NCBI GenBank assembly: GCA_963658085.1
Contig: CAVKOU010000021.1
Location: 1-38,202, forward strand
Direction: 5' to 3'
From: CAKRJP01 sp963658085
GTDB lineage: Bacteria; Bacillota; Clostridia; Lachnospirales; Lachnospiraceae
DNA: 38,202 nucleotides
Shown: in pieces, positions 1 to 8,000 of the stretch
Layout: each line of letters starts with the position of its first letter
Numbering within the stretch: the first letter of the stretch is position 1
The notes under the pieces: model-generated
What the model saw: the letters and a program-made list of their open reading frames with translations, nothing else
What the model was told of the DNA's origin: nothing
The model's database searches: none
Translations under genes and position numbers: made by a program

Positions 1-33
1 AAAAGATATAAAGGATGCAAAGGTGCCATTCAT

Positions 34-1311
34 ATGAAAAAAACAAATGAGAAATATAACGCGTATATTCAAATTTTAAAAGAGGAGCTTATCCCTGCCA
101 TGGGATGCACAGAACCCATCGCAGTCGCATATGCGGCTGCAGTGGCCAGACAAACCTTAGGAGAACTTCCGGACAAAGTCATCGTGGAGACTAGCGGAAG
201 TATCATTAAGAACGTAAAATCTGTCATTGTGCCCAATACAGATAATATGAAAGGGCTGGATACCGCAGCAGCTGCTGGAATCGTGGCAGGCAAGCCAGAG
301 AAAGAGCTGGAGGTCATCGCAGAGGTAACACCGGAGCAAACATCCCTTATCAAAGAGTTTCTCAAAAATACAGATGTTTCCGTGACATATGTGGATAATG
401 GAATTACTTTTGATATTATCATCACAGTACTTAAGGGAGAAGAAAGTGCAAAGGTACGGATTGCTAATTACCATACAAATATTGTATATGTTGAAAAAAA
501 CGGTAAAGTGCTGAAAAACATTCCAATCTGCGGCGAATCAGAAGACAGCTTAACCGATCGGGACCTTCTGAACATGAAAGACATCTGGGATTTTGCCAAC
601 ACCGTTGATATTGAGGATGTGCGTTCGATCTTAGAACCGCAGATCCGATACAATATGGCCATTGCCGAAGAAGGTATCCGTGGCAATTATGGAGCCAATA
701 TTGGAAGTGTCCTTCTAGATATGGAAGGAGATAATTTAAGAGTTAAAGCTAAAGCCATGGCGGCCGCGGGCTCTGACGCCCGTATGAATGGCTGCGAGCA
801 GCCGGTTATCATTAATTCCGGAAGTGGAAACCAGGGAATCACATCTTCCGTTCCGGTCATTGTCTATGCAAAAGCTTTGGAAGTAGGGGAAGAAAAAATG
901 TTTCGTGCATTGACCCTTTCTAACTTAACCACTATCCATGAGAAAACACCAATCGGACGTCTTTCCGCATACTGCGGCGCAGTCAGCGCCGGTGCCGGTG
1001 CCGGTGCCGGTATCGCTTACCTGTGTGGAGGCGATTACGATGTAATCATCCATACGGTGGTCAACGCACTTGCAATTGTATCTGGTATTGTCTGCGACGG
1101 AGCCAAGGCTTCTTGTGCGGCAAAAATCGCCACAGCTGTAGAAGCAGGTATTTTTGGTTATAATATGTATATCCGAGGACAGGAATTCCACGGAGGAGAT
1201 GGAATCATAGCCAAAGGTATCGAATCTTCCTTAAAGAACGTTGGCCGTTTAGGAAAAGAAGGTATGAAGGAAACCAATCAGGAAATCATAAAAATTATGA
1301 TCGAAGATTAA
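34..1311 (+). CDS. CyuA/YhaM-type (UPF0597) L-cysteine desulfidase / serine dehydratase-alpha-like protein
   Basis: 425 residues, full length for the UPF0597 family, which is related to the alpha subunit of iron-sulfur L-serine dehydratases and includes the cysteine desulfidase CyuA. Seen: the N-terminal MGCTEPIA motif with Cys25, then Cys254 (NGCEQP), Cys314 (YCGAV) and the pair Cys354/Cys361 (CDGAKASC); these are candidates for Fe-S cluster ligation. A Gly/Ala-rich segment (SAGAGAGAGIAYL) near residue 320 is typical of the family. By family knowledge it would release ammonia and sulfide plus pyruvate from cysteine, or deaminate a related amino acid, in the cytoplasm. AAAGGTG lies about 8 nt before the ATG. 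Only 33 bases precede it, so any upstream partner is outside the window. It ends in a hairpin shared with the convergent hydrolase gene. Family sure; exact substrate not. Confidence 0.85.
   Translation: MKKTNEKYNAYIQILKEELIPAMGCTEPIAVAYAAAVARQTLGELPDKVIVETSGSIIKNVKSVIVPNTDNMKGLDTAAAAGIVAGKPEKELEVIAEVTPEQTSLIKEFLKNTDVSVTYVDNGITFDIIITVLKGEESAKVRIANYHTNIVYVEKNGKVLKNIPICGESEDSLTDRDLLNMKDIWDFANTVDIEDVRSILEPQIRYNMAIAEEGIRGNYGANIGSVLLDMEGDNLRVKAKAMAAAGSDARMNGCEQPVIINSGSGNQGITSSVPVIVYAKALEVGEEKMFRALTLSNLTTIHEKTPIGRLSAYCGAVSAGAGAGAGIAYLCGGDYDVIIHTVVNALAIVSGIVCDGAKASCAAKIATAVEAGIFGYNMYIRGQEFHGGDGIIAKGIESSLKNVGRLGKEGMKETNQEIIKIMIED
988..1011 (+). repeat. Hexanucleotide repeat GCCGGT x4 inside the cyuA-like gene
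   Basis: Four perfect consecutive copies of GCCGGT encode the alternating Ala-Gly run of the desulfidase-like protein. The Gly/Ala alternation is a family feature; the perfect nucleotide identity of the copies is what makes it a possible slippage site. Gain or loss of one unit would change two residues without shifting the frame. Confidence 0.8.
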
Positions 1312-1330
1312 AGTTTTGCATACATACAAC

Positions 1331-1368
1331 AATACTCAGGCAGGAATCTATATTTCTGCCTGAGTATT
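1331..1368. terminator. Bidirectional terminator between convergent genes
   Basis: The 13-bp arms AATACTCAGGCAG (1331-1343) and CTGCCTGAGTATT (1356-1368) pair perfectly around a 12-base loop. On the plus strand it follows the desulfidase gene by 20 nt and is followed by a T-rich ATTATTATTT. On the minus strand the last codons of the hydrolase gene lie in one arm and its stop codon is in the loop. Confidence 0.75.
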
Positions 1369-2253
1369 ATTATTTAGAAACTGTATGATAATGTCTGTTA
1401 CTGCTTTACAGTAAAAAACATTTCCCCCGTGATCTGCTCCTTTTACTTTATAAAATTCTGCATATTTTCCCAGTGCCTTCAAATATTGAAAAAAATCAAG
1501 GGACTGTGCAAAAGGAACTGTCCGATCCTTCGAACCATGCATAATCAGAATTGGCGGAAGAACACTGTCTTTTTTTATGTAATAAAAAGGTGTTCTTCTA
1601 AATGCTTCCCCCGGATTTGTCTTTGCCTGAAATCCCAGATAACAACTTGCGGGGGAATCTGGTGCATCGTGATCATATGCCGACAGTGTATTTCCCATAG
1701 TAAGACAATTCAGGGATCCATATAAATCAATGCATCCTCTTAATTTGGGAAGTTCGGTTTTTTCTGCATCACATTCTTTTGAATCCCATGTAGCCATCAT
1801 CATCATAGCAGTATGACCGCCAGATGAATCTCCTGACAGAAAAATATTATTCAGATCAATGGGATAATCTTCTGCATGTGCACACAGATATCTGACTGCC
1901 GTTTTCCCATCTTCAATCTGACAAGGAAATCTATACTCCGGAGCATAACGATATTCTACAACAGCCAGAACAAATCCCGCTTCTACAACTGGGATAAGAT
2001 TTCCTATATTGCAATTTAGATTCTGTTTCATCCAGGCACTTCCCTGAATATGTATGATCAATGGATATTTTTTTCTCTCATCCAAACATAAAGGGGCAAC
2101 CATTCTGATATGAAGGGATTTTCCATCCTTCACAGCGTATTCGATATCCGGATAACTTTTAATGCGAACTTCATCTATCCCGTTAATTACCTGCATTCCA
2201 TCACATTCAGATAGATCTTCTTTAAACTCAGCATAGGTATATATTGGTTCCAT
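1348..2253 (-). CDS. Alpha/beta-hydrolase, esterase/lipase family (BD-FAE/acetylesterase-like)
   Basis: 301 residues with no signal peptide, so probably cytoplasmic. Seen: the nucleophile elbow GDSSGG with Ser143, an acid in HGSKDRTVP (Asp243) and the histidine in ADHGG (His275), giving a complete Ser-Asp-His triad. The oxyanion-hole HGGGW of related hormone-sensitive-lipase-like enzymes is replaced by IHIQGSAW at about residues 67-74. YRYAPEYRFPCQIED after it is typical of carboxylesterases that remove acyl groups from small esters or sugars. The start follows GGAGG in the leader (minus strand) and a probable promoter lies at 2280-2308. The 3' end reaches into the shared terminator. Substrate cannot be read from sequence; acetylated carbohydrate is a plausible guess given similar gut bacterial esterases. 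Confidence 0.8.
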   Translation of the reverse strand: MEPIYTYAEFKEDLSECDGMQVINGIDEVRIKSYPDIEYAVKDGKSLHIRMVAPLCLDERKKYPLIIHIQGSAWMKQNLNCNIGNLIPVVEAGFVLAVVEYRYAPEYRFPCQIEDGKTAVRYLCAHAEDYPIDLNNIFLSGDSSGGHTAMMMMATWDSKECDAEKTELPKLRGCIDLYGSLNCLTMGNTLSAYDHDAPDSPASCYLGFQAKTNPGEAFRRTPFYYIKKDSVLPPILIMHGSKDRTVPFAQSLDFFQYLKALGKYAEFYKVKGADHGGNVFYCKAVTDIIIQFLNNNTQAEI

Positions 2254-2279
2254 TCTATTCCTCCATTTCTTTTACTTTT

Positions 2280-2308
2280 ATTATGATGTTACAGCATTGA
2301 TAATTCAA
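2280..2308 (-). promoter_or_regulatory. Probable sigma-A promoter of the esterase gene
   Basis: On the minus strand TTGAAT (-35, 2303-2308) and CATAAT (-10, 2280-2285) are separated by exactly 17 bp, about 27 nt before the start codon of the esterase gene. Each hexamer has one or two departures from consensus. Confidence 0.5.
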
Positions 2309-2358
2309 TACATTTACTACCAGATTAAAAACAGAAAATAGTTGGGGTATATCTCATC

Positions 2359-2387
2359 TTGATTTCTTTGAAAGGGAATGGTAAAAT
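2359..2387 (+). promoter_or_regulatory. Sigma-A promoter of tRNA-Arg
   Basis: TTGATT (2359-2364), a 17-bp spacer and TAAAAT (2382-2387) lie about 30 bp before the tRNA 5' end. Spacing and position fit a dedicated tRNA promoter. Confidence 0.7.
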
Positions 2388-2417
2388 GGGTAGGTATTTT
2401 AGCTTTACTTAATACAT

Positions 2418-2491
2418 GTCCATATAGCTCAGCTGGATAGAGCACTCGCCTCCTAAGCGAGGGGTCGGAGGTTCAAATCCTCTTATGGACG
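2418..2491 (+). tRNA. tRNA-Arg (anticodon CCU)
   Basis: A 74-nt cloverleaf folds by eye. The acceptor arms are GTCCATA (2418-2424) and TATGGAC (2484-2490) with discriminator G2491. The D stem is GCTC/GAGC. The anticodon stem is CTCGC/GCGAG around the loop CTCCTAA, giving anticodon CCT at 2452-2454, which reads AGG arginine codons. The T arm is GGAGG-TTCAAAT-CCTCT. CCA is not encoded. It has its own promoter upstream and a strong hairpin immediately downstream, so it is a single-gene unit. Confidence 0.95.
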
Positions 2492-2495
2492 GGCA

Positions 2496-2533
2496 TAGAA
2501 GAATCCAGGCTTTCAAAAGCCCGGATTCTTCTA
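2496..2533 (+). terminator. Terminator hairpin after tRNA-Arg
   Basis: The arms TAGAAGAATCC..GGCTTT and AAAGCC..GGATTCTTCTA pair with a single A/C mismatch five bases after the tRNA end. The hairpin is long and strong, but the following T tract (TTTATAC) is short. Confidence 0.7.
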
Positions 2534-2717
2534 TTTATACAATTTCTTTATATAAGCACATCCAACATTCTTATATTTTTAGTAACTATTTTTTATAGTT
2601 AATTTTTTTCAAAATTTTTATCCCTCCTTGAAAGATCGTTCGTATATATAAGCAACAAGAAACAAATACAAAATTTAAAATTCAATAAATAAAAACGAAA
2701 GCAAAGGAGACAAAATT

Positions 2718-3137
2718 ATGACAAATACAATTATTAAGAAAATGTTAGGATGTGCAGCAGCTTCAATCATGTTAGGAACTTTAGCAATTGGAACCGTATT
2801 TGCAGCAGGAACAAAGAATGATAACGCAAATAACGCTACAGAAGCAAGTGCAGTACAGGAATCAACAGAATCTCCGATTTTTACATGGAGTGGAGATTAT
2901 AGCAAAGCAACTGCAACATTTATCAATGAAAACAACGAAATGGACGTTGTAGAGTGTGATGTTTTAGTAGATGCAGATTCTGATCATGTAACTTACACCG
3001 CAATTTGCAGTTACAATACAACAAACGGTTACCAGACTTTCATCGATGAAAAAGTTGAATATTACGATGAAATGAATAACACTGTTTCTCATACTTTAGT
3101 AGATGATAATTCACAGATTGCTTTTTTCAAACATTAA
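2718..3137 (+). CDS. Small secreted protein of unknown function
   Basis: 139 residues; I do not recognise a family. Seen: a clear signal peptide with lysines at 7-8, a hydrophobic stretch to about residue 28 and an Ala-x-Ala-like site (VFAAG) near 29-30. Next is a low-complexity Asn/Ala/Thr/Glu linker (about 32-52), then a roughly 85-residue acidic, beta-prone domain beginning FTWSGDYSKATATF and holding two cysteines (80 and 97) that could form a disulfide outside the cell. There is no cell-wall sorting motif or C-terminal membrane helix, so it is probably released. AAAGGAG precedes the ATG by about 9 nt, and the gene stands alone between the tRNA and a convergent gene, with its own terminator. 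Short secreted proteins of this style are common in gut Lachnospiraceae, but no function can be given. Confidence 0.8.
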   Translation: MTNTIIKKMLGCAAASIMLGTLAIGTVFAAGTKNDNANNATEASAVQESTESPIFTWSGDYSKATATFINENNEMDVVECDVLVDADSDHVTYTAICSYNTTNGYQTFIDEKVEYYDEMNNTVSHTLVDDNSQIAFFKH

Positions 3138-3177
3138 TAAAAATCAGAAATTATAATTATTATAACAACAAAAAAAG

Positions 3178-3209
3178 GAGAGGTTCTATTTAAGAATCTC
3201 TCTTTTTTT
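3178..3209. terminator. Bidirectional terminator between the secreted-protein gene and DUF3881
   Basis: GAGAGGTTC (3178-3186) pairs with GAATCTCTC (3194-3202) and is followed by a run of T. On the other strand the same hairpin is preceded by A residues that become a T tract, so it can end DUF3881 transcripts as well. Confidence 0.75.
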
Positions 3210-3228
3210 ATGTTGATATTTTGTATTT

Positions 3229-4104
3229 TTAGAAATTTACTCTTCCCTGCAACCAGATATTTCCCTTAAATCTACGCCCCACTTCCGGCTCTCCCATTAC
3301 GGAATCCACAGGTACGCACACATCAAATTGCAGCTCATTGACATCCAACCGCATGATATATATCTTTCTTCCAGATATCTCATTTTCTATAGTTTTAAGA
3401 TCCATAATTTCCCCTAGAATCGAATATCTGTCGCACTCTATTCCGTAGGGCATCAAGGATGTATCTACGATGGTAAATAAATCCTCATTTACCAGTCTTT
3501 TTGCCACCTTTGAATAGGTGTCAAAGTCATCTAGGGTCAGGCTTTCCAGTGCCATCTGATCCCCTGTTTTTGCCGCACTCTGGAGCATCATCCGGTTTCT
3601 TGATTTTTCCATCTGAAGCTTCGTCTGCTCCTCATTTTTGCTAATAGGAAGTAGGATTGTGCCCTCGTTTGCTAAGCCGGAAAGGGTAACGGAGCGAAAT
3701 TTAACGGAATGATCACTAAGCTGTCTTTCCTTCATATATTCCAAAGTATTTTGCAATGTAAAAATCAAGCTGATTCCGACTTTGGAATCCTCACAAACAC
3801 CTACGTAAGCCTCTCTGTCAATACGTCTTTGTATAAATACGTCTGCGTAACTGGTAACTCCTCTTCCCAGGAGATATGGCATGTAGTAGACTCTTTCAAA
3901 TTCTTCTGTATCATCCACATCTCCGTAGGCTAAAAGTCCTATATTTTCACCAAATTCCCTTCGATACATTCCAAAGTCCATATCCTGGGTAATTTTGATC
4001 AGTTTATGTTCCGAAAAGGTTATTTCCATCCATTGCAGAATATTGTTGATTATTCTTTTGTCTGGTAAATCTCCAAATCCTATGGCCTTTAGATATTGAT
4101 GCAT
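3229..4104 (-). CDS. DUF3881 family protein
   Basis: 291 residues, soluble, with no signal peptide or membrane segment. From memory of the family it resembles DUF3881, a clostridial protein of unknown function often found close to serS near the origin. Visible features: an N-terminal segment MHQYLKAIGFGDL, a central GLANEGTILLPISKNEEQ followed by a charged helix-forming stretch (about 170-190), and a C-terminal part with a predicted beta-rich end (GRRFKGNIWLQGRVNF). No catalytic motif stands out. It follows serS in the same direction with a 74-bp gap, so co-transcription is likely. The leader just before the start codon contains repeated ATCTTAA elements like those before serS and rsmG. Family call is moderately sure; function unknown. 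Confidence 0.7.
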   Translation of the reverse strand: MHQYLKAIGFGDLPDKRIINNILQWMEITFSEHKLIKITQDMDFGMYRREFGENIGLLAYGDVDDTEEFERVYYMPYLLGRGVTSYADVFIQRRIDREAYVGVCEDSKVGISLIFTLQNTLEYMKERQLSDHSVKFRSVTLSGLANEGTILLPISKNEEQTKLQMEKSRNRMMLQSAAKTGDQMALESLTLDDFDTYSKVAKRLVNEDLFTIVDTSLMPYGIECDRYSILGEIMDLKTIENEISGRKIYIMRLDVNELQFDVCVPVDSVMGEPEVGRRFKGNIWLQGRVNF

Positions 4105-4178
4105 CCTAATTTCCTTTATCTTAATCTTTAATCTTAATATTTTATTTAAATATTTGTTTTAATATGTTATCATATACG

Positions 4179-5468
4179 TTATTTTGTCTTTGGAACCAAA
4201 GCTTCCTTGCCACCCATATATGGTCTTAAAACCTCTGGAATCTTCACAGTTCCATCTGCCTGAAGATTGTTCTCTAAAAATGCGATAAGCATTCTCGGAG
4301 GTGCTACTACTGTGTTATTTAAGGTATGTGCAAAATACTTTCCATCTTGTCCTTTTACGCGGATACCAAGTCTTCTTGCCTGTGCATCTCCAAGATTTGA
4401 GCAGCTACCAACCTCAAAGTATTTTTTTTGTCTTGGTGACCATGCTTCTACGTCACAAGATTTCACCTTAAGATCTGCTAAATCTCCGGAACAGCACTCT
4501 AAGGTACGAACCGGGATATCCAAAGAACGGAACAAATCTACAGTATTTTTCCACAATACGTCATACCATTTCTTGCTTTCTTCCGGCTTACATACTACAA
4601 TCATTTCCTGTTTCTCAAACTGATGGATACGATATACACCACGTTCCTCAATACCATGAGCACCCTTTTCCTTACGGAAACATGGAGAATAACTTGTAAG
4701 TGTCTGTGGAAGCTGATCTTCTGTCAACATTGTGTCGATAAACTTACCAATCATTGAGTGCTCACTGGTTCCAATCAGGTACAGGTCCTCACCCTCGATC
4801 TTATACATCATGGCATCCATCTCTGCAAAGCTCATAACTCCCGTTACAACATTGCTACGGATCATAAACGGAGGTACACAGTAGGTAAATCCTCTATCGA
4901 TCATGAAATCTCTTGCATAAGAGATCACTGCAGAATGCAATCTTGCAATATCTCCCATAAGATAATAGAAACCGTTTCCTGCTACTTTTCCGGCACTTTC
5001 AAGATCAATACCATCAAAGGTCTCCATAATATCTGTATGGTATGGAATTTCAAAATCAGGAACTACTGGATCTCCAAACTTTTCAATTTCCACGTTCTCA
5101 CTATCATCTTTACCAATCGGAACTGAAGGATCGATGATATTCGGAATGATCATCATGTTTTTCTTCAGTTCTGCTTCTACTTCCTTTTCTTCCTTAGAAA
5201 GTTCTTCCATTCTATCAGCAGATTCCTGTACTTTTTTCTTTAACTCCTCTGCTTCTTCTTTCTTTCCCTGTGCCATACATGCACCGATCTGCTTAGAAGT
5301 TTTATTCTTCTCTGCACGAAGAGCCTCAACTTCCTGCTTGATATCACGGTTTCTCTGATCAAGTTCAATCACCTTATCTACCAAAGGAAGTTTCTCATCC
5401 TGGAATTTATTCTTGATATTTTCCTTAACCACATCTGGGTTACTTCTTACAAATTTGATGTCTAACAT
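4179..5468 (-). CDS. serS: Seryl-tRNA synthetase
   Basis: 429 residues, standard length for bacterial SerRS, which charges tRNA-Ser with serine using ATP in the cytoplasm. Seen: N-terminal MLDIKFVRSNPDVVKENIKN followed by the long antiparallel coiled-coil arm (about residues 30-105) that grips the tRNA-Ser variable arm. The class II core follows, with TSEHSMIG, motif 2 around FRKEKGAHGIEERGVYRIHQ, and motif 3 near the C-terminus (NNTVVAPPRMLIAFLENN). GGAGGATGAAC precedes the start (minus strand). No T-box leader is visible in the 181 bp before it; that spacer is instead filled by a degenerate 35-bp tandem repeat. Confidence 0.97.
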   Translation of the reverse strand: MLDIKFVRSNPDVVKENIKNKFQDEKLPLVDKVIELDQRNRDIKQEVEALRAEKNKTSKQIGACMAQGKKEEAEELKKKVQESADRMEELSKEEKEVEAELKKNMMIIPNIIDPSVPIGKDDSENVEIEKFGDPVVPDFEIPYHTDIMETFDGIDLESAGKVAGNGFYYLMGDIARLHSAVISYARDFMIDRGFTYCVPPFMIRSNVVTGVMSFAEMDAMMYKIEGEDLYLIGTSEHSMIGKFIDTMLTEDQLPQTLTSYSPCFRKEKGAHGIEERGVYRIHQFEKQEMIVVCKPEESKKWYDVLWKNTVDLFRSLDIPVRTLECCSGDLADLKVKSCDVEAWSPRQKKYFEVGSCSNLGDAQARRLGIRVKGQDGKYFAHTLNNTVVAPPRMLIAFLENNLQADGTVKIPEVLRPYMGGKEALVPKTK

Positions 5469-5506
5469 TGTTCATCCTCCTGTATACTTACATTCCAATT
5501 ATAATT

Positions 5507-5640
5507 ATTATCTTCTGGCTATTTTTTAGCAATCTTAAACGTTTATCTTCTGACTATTTTTCTCAATCTTAAATATTTATCTTCTGACTATTTTTTTGCC
5601 AATCTTAAACATTTATCTTTTGCTATTTTTTCTATTTTTC
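5507..5640. repeat. Degenerate tandem repeat, about 35 bp x 3.8, upstream of serS
   Basis: Three full units of 34-36 bp and one partial unit share TTTATCTTCTGACTATTTTT followed by CAATCTTAAA. They fill most of the spacer between serS and the DUF4446 gene. Units differ by substitutions and 1-2 bp indels and there are no unique spacers between them, so this is not a CRISPR array. It lies in the serS leader or promoter region as read on the minus strand. Confidence 0.85.
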
Positions 5641-5649
5641 GTTTCCAGC

Positions 5650-6168
5650 TTACACTTCAAGAAGCTCATCAGAAAAGATGGCCTTGTCCAAAGATTCTGC
5701 TTCTTCATCTGAAAGCTCTACGAAACTTTCTCCCTTAATGATCTCTTTCACATAAGTGTAACAGCCTTCACGACTGTGCATTGCATTTAAAATCCATCCG
5801 TTATTATTGTGGTCCAACATTGCAATTGCAAAACTTAATTTTCCACCCATCTCGTTAAATGCGTCATATTTTACAATTCCTACTTTCTGGAAATTGTGAT
5901 CGAACTTTCGATTCAGTTCCTTAATATCCGCACGATTCTGTTTTACGACTTTGATCAGAGTATCTACTTCTCCAAGACGATCTTTAAATGCATCTTCCAA
6001 GGTTTTTCCGTCTTTTCCCTTCATAAAGAAATTATAACTATTTCTCAAACGAACATACTTCATATTTATATTTATACAAAATACAAATAAAGCAATTATC
6101 AATATCAGCAAGATCAGAAGCAAAATTGCTGGATCTATGCCGATGGCTTTCAGTATCTTACTTTCCAT
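5650..6168 (-). CDS. DUF4446 family membrane-anchored protein
   Basis: 172 residues. Seen: one N-terminal transmembrane helix (about residues 13-32, IDPAILLLILLILIIALFVF), then a short basic/aromatic stretch, a helical segment (about 55-95) and a C-terminal domain with GIVKYDAFNEMGGKLSFAIA and LDHNNNGWILNAMHSREGCY. This matches the DUF4446 family as I know it: short one-helix proteins encoded directly after parB in many Clostridia. The start codon lies 3 nt after the parB stop, so the two are translationally coupled. The context suggests a role linked to segregation or the membrane, but no function is established. Confidence 0.85.
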   Translation of the reverse strand: MESKILKAIGIDPAILLLILLILIIALFVFCININMKYVRLRNSYNFFMKGKDGKTLEDAFKDRLGEVDTLIKVVKQNRADIKELNRKFDHNFQKVGIVKYDAFNEMGGKLSFAIAMLDHNNNGWILNAMHSREGCYTYVKEIIKGESFVELSDEEAESLDKAIFSDELLEV

Positions 6169-6171
6169 TGG

Positions 6172-7083
6172 CTACTCTCCCTTTCTTAAGCTCATAATCA
6201 TGTCGAACACTCGTTCTAACTCTTCATCTGAGTAATATTCAATTTCTATTTTACCTTTACCCTTGCCTTTAGAAGAAATATTAACCTTGGTTCCCATAAC
6301 TTCCTTCATCTTTTCTTCCAGGTTTGTGTAAATAAAGTCGTTTTTAACTTCTTTTTTCTTTTTTTCTTTTTTAGGATTTTTTATGGTTTTAACCATTTTT
6401 TCCACATCACGAACACTCAGCTTTTCATCGAAGATTTTCGTTGCCAATTCGTATTGGAAATCTTTATCTTCTATAGCAAGTAAGGCTCGAGCGTGTCCTG
6501 TGGTAATCATATCATCTATGATCATTTGCTGTACTCTCTCATCTAGTTTCAGCAATCTCATAGAGTTTGTCACTGCCGTTCGGCTTTTCGACACTCGCTC
6601 TGCTATTTCATCCTGCTTTAATCCAAATTCATCCATAAGCCTCTTGTAAGCCATGGATTCTTCAATAGGATTCAGGTTTTCGCGCTGTATATTTTCAATA
6701 AGACCAATCTCAACAATTTCTTGTTCCGTAAATTCCTTTACAATCACAGGAACTTCCTTTAGTCCTGCCAGCTTTGCAGCTCTCCATCTTCGTTCTCCGG
6801 CAATTATTTCGTAATAATCTTTTTGTTTTCTCACCAACAACGGCTGCAAAACACCAAACTGCTTAATAGAATCTGCCAGTTCTAGTAATGCATCCTCTTC
6901 GAAATGCTTACGTGGCTGATCTCGATTTGGTTCCACCATATTGATTTTCATCAGTTGCTCACTTTTTCCAGAGTCCTCATCTTTTTTCGATTCCGACTTT
7001 TCTTTAGAAATAGCTTCTATATTTCTATTAGGAACTATCAGACTGTCCAGTCCTTTTCCCAGGCCTTTTTTCTTAACCGCCAT
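6172..7083 (-). CDS. parB: Chromosome-partitioning protein ParB/Spo0J
   Basis: 303 residues. ParB binds parS, spreads as a CTP-dependent clamp and loads SMC at the origin region. Seen: a short N-terminal ParA-interaction segment (MAVKKKGLGKGLDSLI), the catalytic/arginine patch GERRWRAAKLAG (about 97-108), a helix-turn-helix around KQDEIAERVSKSRTAVTN (about 154-172) and a Lys-rich linker before the C-terminal dimerisation domain. Three perfect parS sites occur nearby (7145, 8044, 8844). It is encoded directly downstream of parA with a 93-bp gap that itself contains a parS site, and upstream of DUF4446. Confidence 0.96.
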   Translation of the reverse strand: MAVKKKGLGKGLDSLIVPNRNIEAISKEKSESKKDEDSGKSEQLMKINMVEPNRDQPRKHFEEDALLELADSIKQFGVLQPLLVRKQKDYYEIIAGERRWRAAKLAGLKEVPVIVKEFTEQEIVEIGLIENIQRENLNPIEESMAYKRLMDEFGLKQDEIAERVSKSRTAVTNSMRLLKLDERVQQMIIDDMITTGHARALLAIEDKDFQYELATKIFDEKLSVRDVEKMVKTIKNPKKEKKKKEVKNDFIYTNLEEKMKEVMGTKVNISSKGKGKGKIEIEYYSDEELERVFDMIMSLRKGE

Positions 7084-7144
7084 TCTAACCTCCTTCTTTA
7101 ATTTTCCCCTCCTATAATAAAATACTTTTCTAAATATTTTCTAA

Positions 7145-7160
7145 TGTTTCACGTGAAACA
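7145..7160. promoter_or_regulatory. parS site 1 (between parA and parB)
   Basis: TGTTTCACGTGAAACA is the canonical 16-bp ParB-binding palindrome. Symmetry extends to 22 bp (7142-7163). It lies inside the parA-parB operon, between the parA stop and parB start. Confidence 0.97.
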
Positions 7161-7176
7161 TTAAGATTTTCTAAAT

Positions 7177-7938
7177 CTAGCGATTCTTAATAACTTCCTT
7201 TGCCAATTTAGCATAGCTTTTTGCTCCCATAGACTTAGGATCATATAAATTCACTGGCAATCCATAACTTGGAGCCTCTGCTAAACGAATATTTCTAGGA
7301 ATCAACGTTTTAAATATTTTTATCGGAAGATTTTCCTTTACATTATCAACTACCTGATTTGCAAGATTTGTTCTAGAATCGTACATAGTAAATACCACTC
7401 CCTCAATCTTCAAATCCGGATTTAATCTCTCTTTTACCAGGTCCACAGTACGAATCAACTGACTGAGACCTTCCAATGCATAATACTCGCACTGAATTGG
7501 TACAATAATAGAATCAGCAGTCGTCATTGCGTTGATCGTCAACATACTAAGTGATGGCGGACAATCAATAATAACAAAATCATAATCATTGACAATGCTC
7601 TTTATCTTGTCTTTTACGATATATTCTTTATTTTCAACATCTACTAATTCAATCTCAGCAGCCGACAATTCCACATTAGCAGGAATAACATCCATCCTCT
7701 CCTGTGCGTTTTTTACTAAAACATCCTGAACCATCGTATCGCCGATAATCATATCGTAAATGGTATATTCCTGATCATCCTTATCAACTCCCAATCCGCT
7801 GGTCATATTTCCCTGTGGATCCATATCGATAGCAAGGACTTTTTTCTTTCTCGCCGCCAAGCAAGAAGCTAAATTGATAGCCGTGGTAGTCTTACCAACG
7901 CCACCTTTTTGATTAGCAATCGCTATAATTCTCCCCAT
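7177..7938 (-). CDS. parA: Chromosome-partitioning ATPase ParA/Soj
   Basis: 253 residues, the usual Soj length. ParA is a Walker-type ATPase that binds DNA nonspecifically as an ATP dimer and, with ParB, moves or controls the origin; in Bacillus it also modulates DnaA. Seen: the deviant Walker A KGGVGKTTTAINLA (residues about 11-24) with both lysines, switch I DMDPQGN (about 39-45), Walker B DFVIIDCPPSLS (about 116-127), and a C-terminal ending typical of Soj. No extra N-terminal DNA-binding domain is present, as expected for chromosomal ParA. It opens the parAB-DUF4446 unit, with an extended -10 promoter at 8010 and a parS site just beyond it. Confidence 0.96.
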   Translation of the reverse strand: MGRIIAIANQKGGVGKTTTAINLASCLAARKKKVLAIDMDPQGNMTSGLGVDKDDQEYTIYDMIIGDTMVQDVLVKNAQERMDVIPANVELSAAEIELVDVENKEYIVKDKIKSIVNDYDFVIIDCPPSLSMLTINAMTTADSIIVPIQCEYYALEGLSQLIRTVDLVKERLNPDLKIEGVVFTMYDSRTNLANQVVDNVKENLPIKIFKTLIPRNIRLAEAPSYGLPVNLYDPKSMGAKSYAKLAKEVIKNR

Positions 7939-7962
7939 AATTCAACTGCCTTTCCGAATAAA

Positions 7963-7979
7963 CTGTAGATTTTCTACAG
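7963..7979. repeat. Perfect inverted repeat in the parA leader
   Basis: CTGTAGA (7963-7969) and TCTACAG (7973-7979) are separated by TTT, about 25 bp before the parA start codon. In RNA it would form a small hairpin; in DNA it could be an operator. Nothing identifies a binding protein. Confidence 0.6.
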
Positions 7980-8000
7980 ATAAAAGTCATTTTTTCAAAA

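Noticed and set aside
2418..3137. Integrated mobile element at tRNA-Arg
   Set aside because: No integrase, no direct repeat of the tRNA 3' end and only one small gene follows.
5507..5640. 35-bp repeats as a CRISPR array
   Set aside because: Units are directly adjacent with no unique spacers, are degenerate, and no cas genes are present.
5469..5649. T-box leader for serS
   Set aside because: No T-box sequence, specifier stem or terminator/antiterminator pair is visible in the short spacer.
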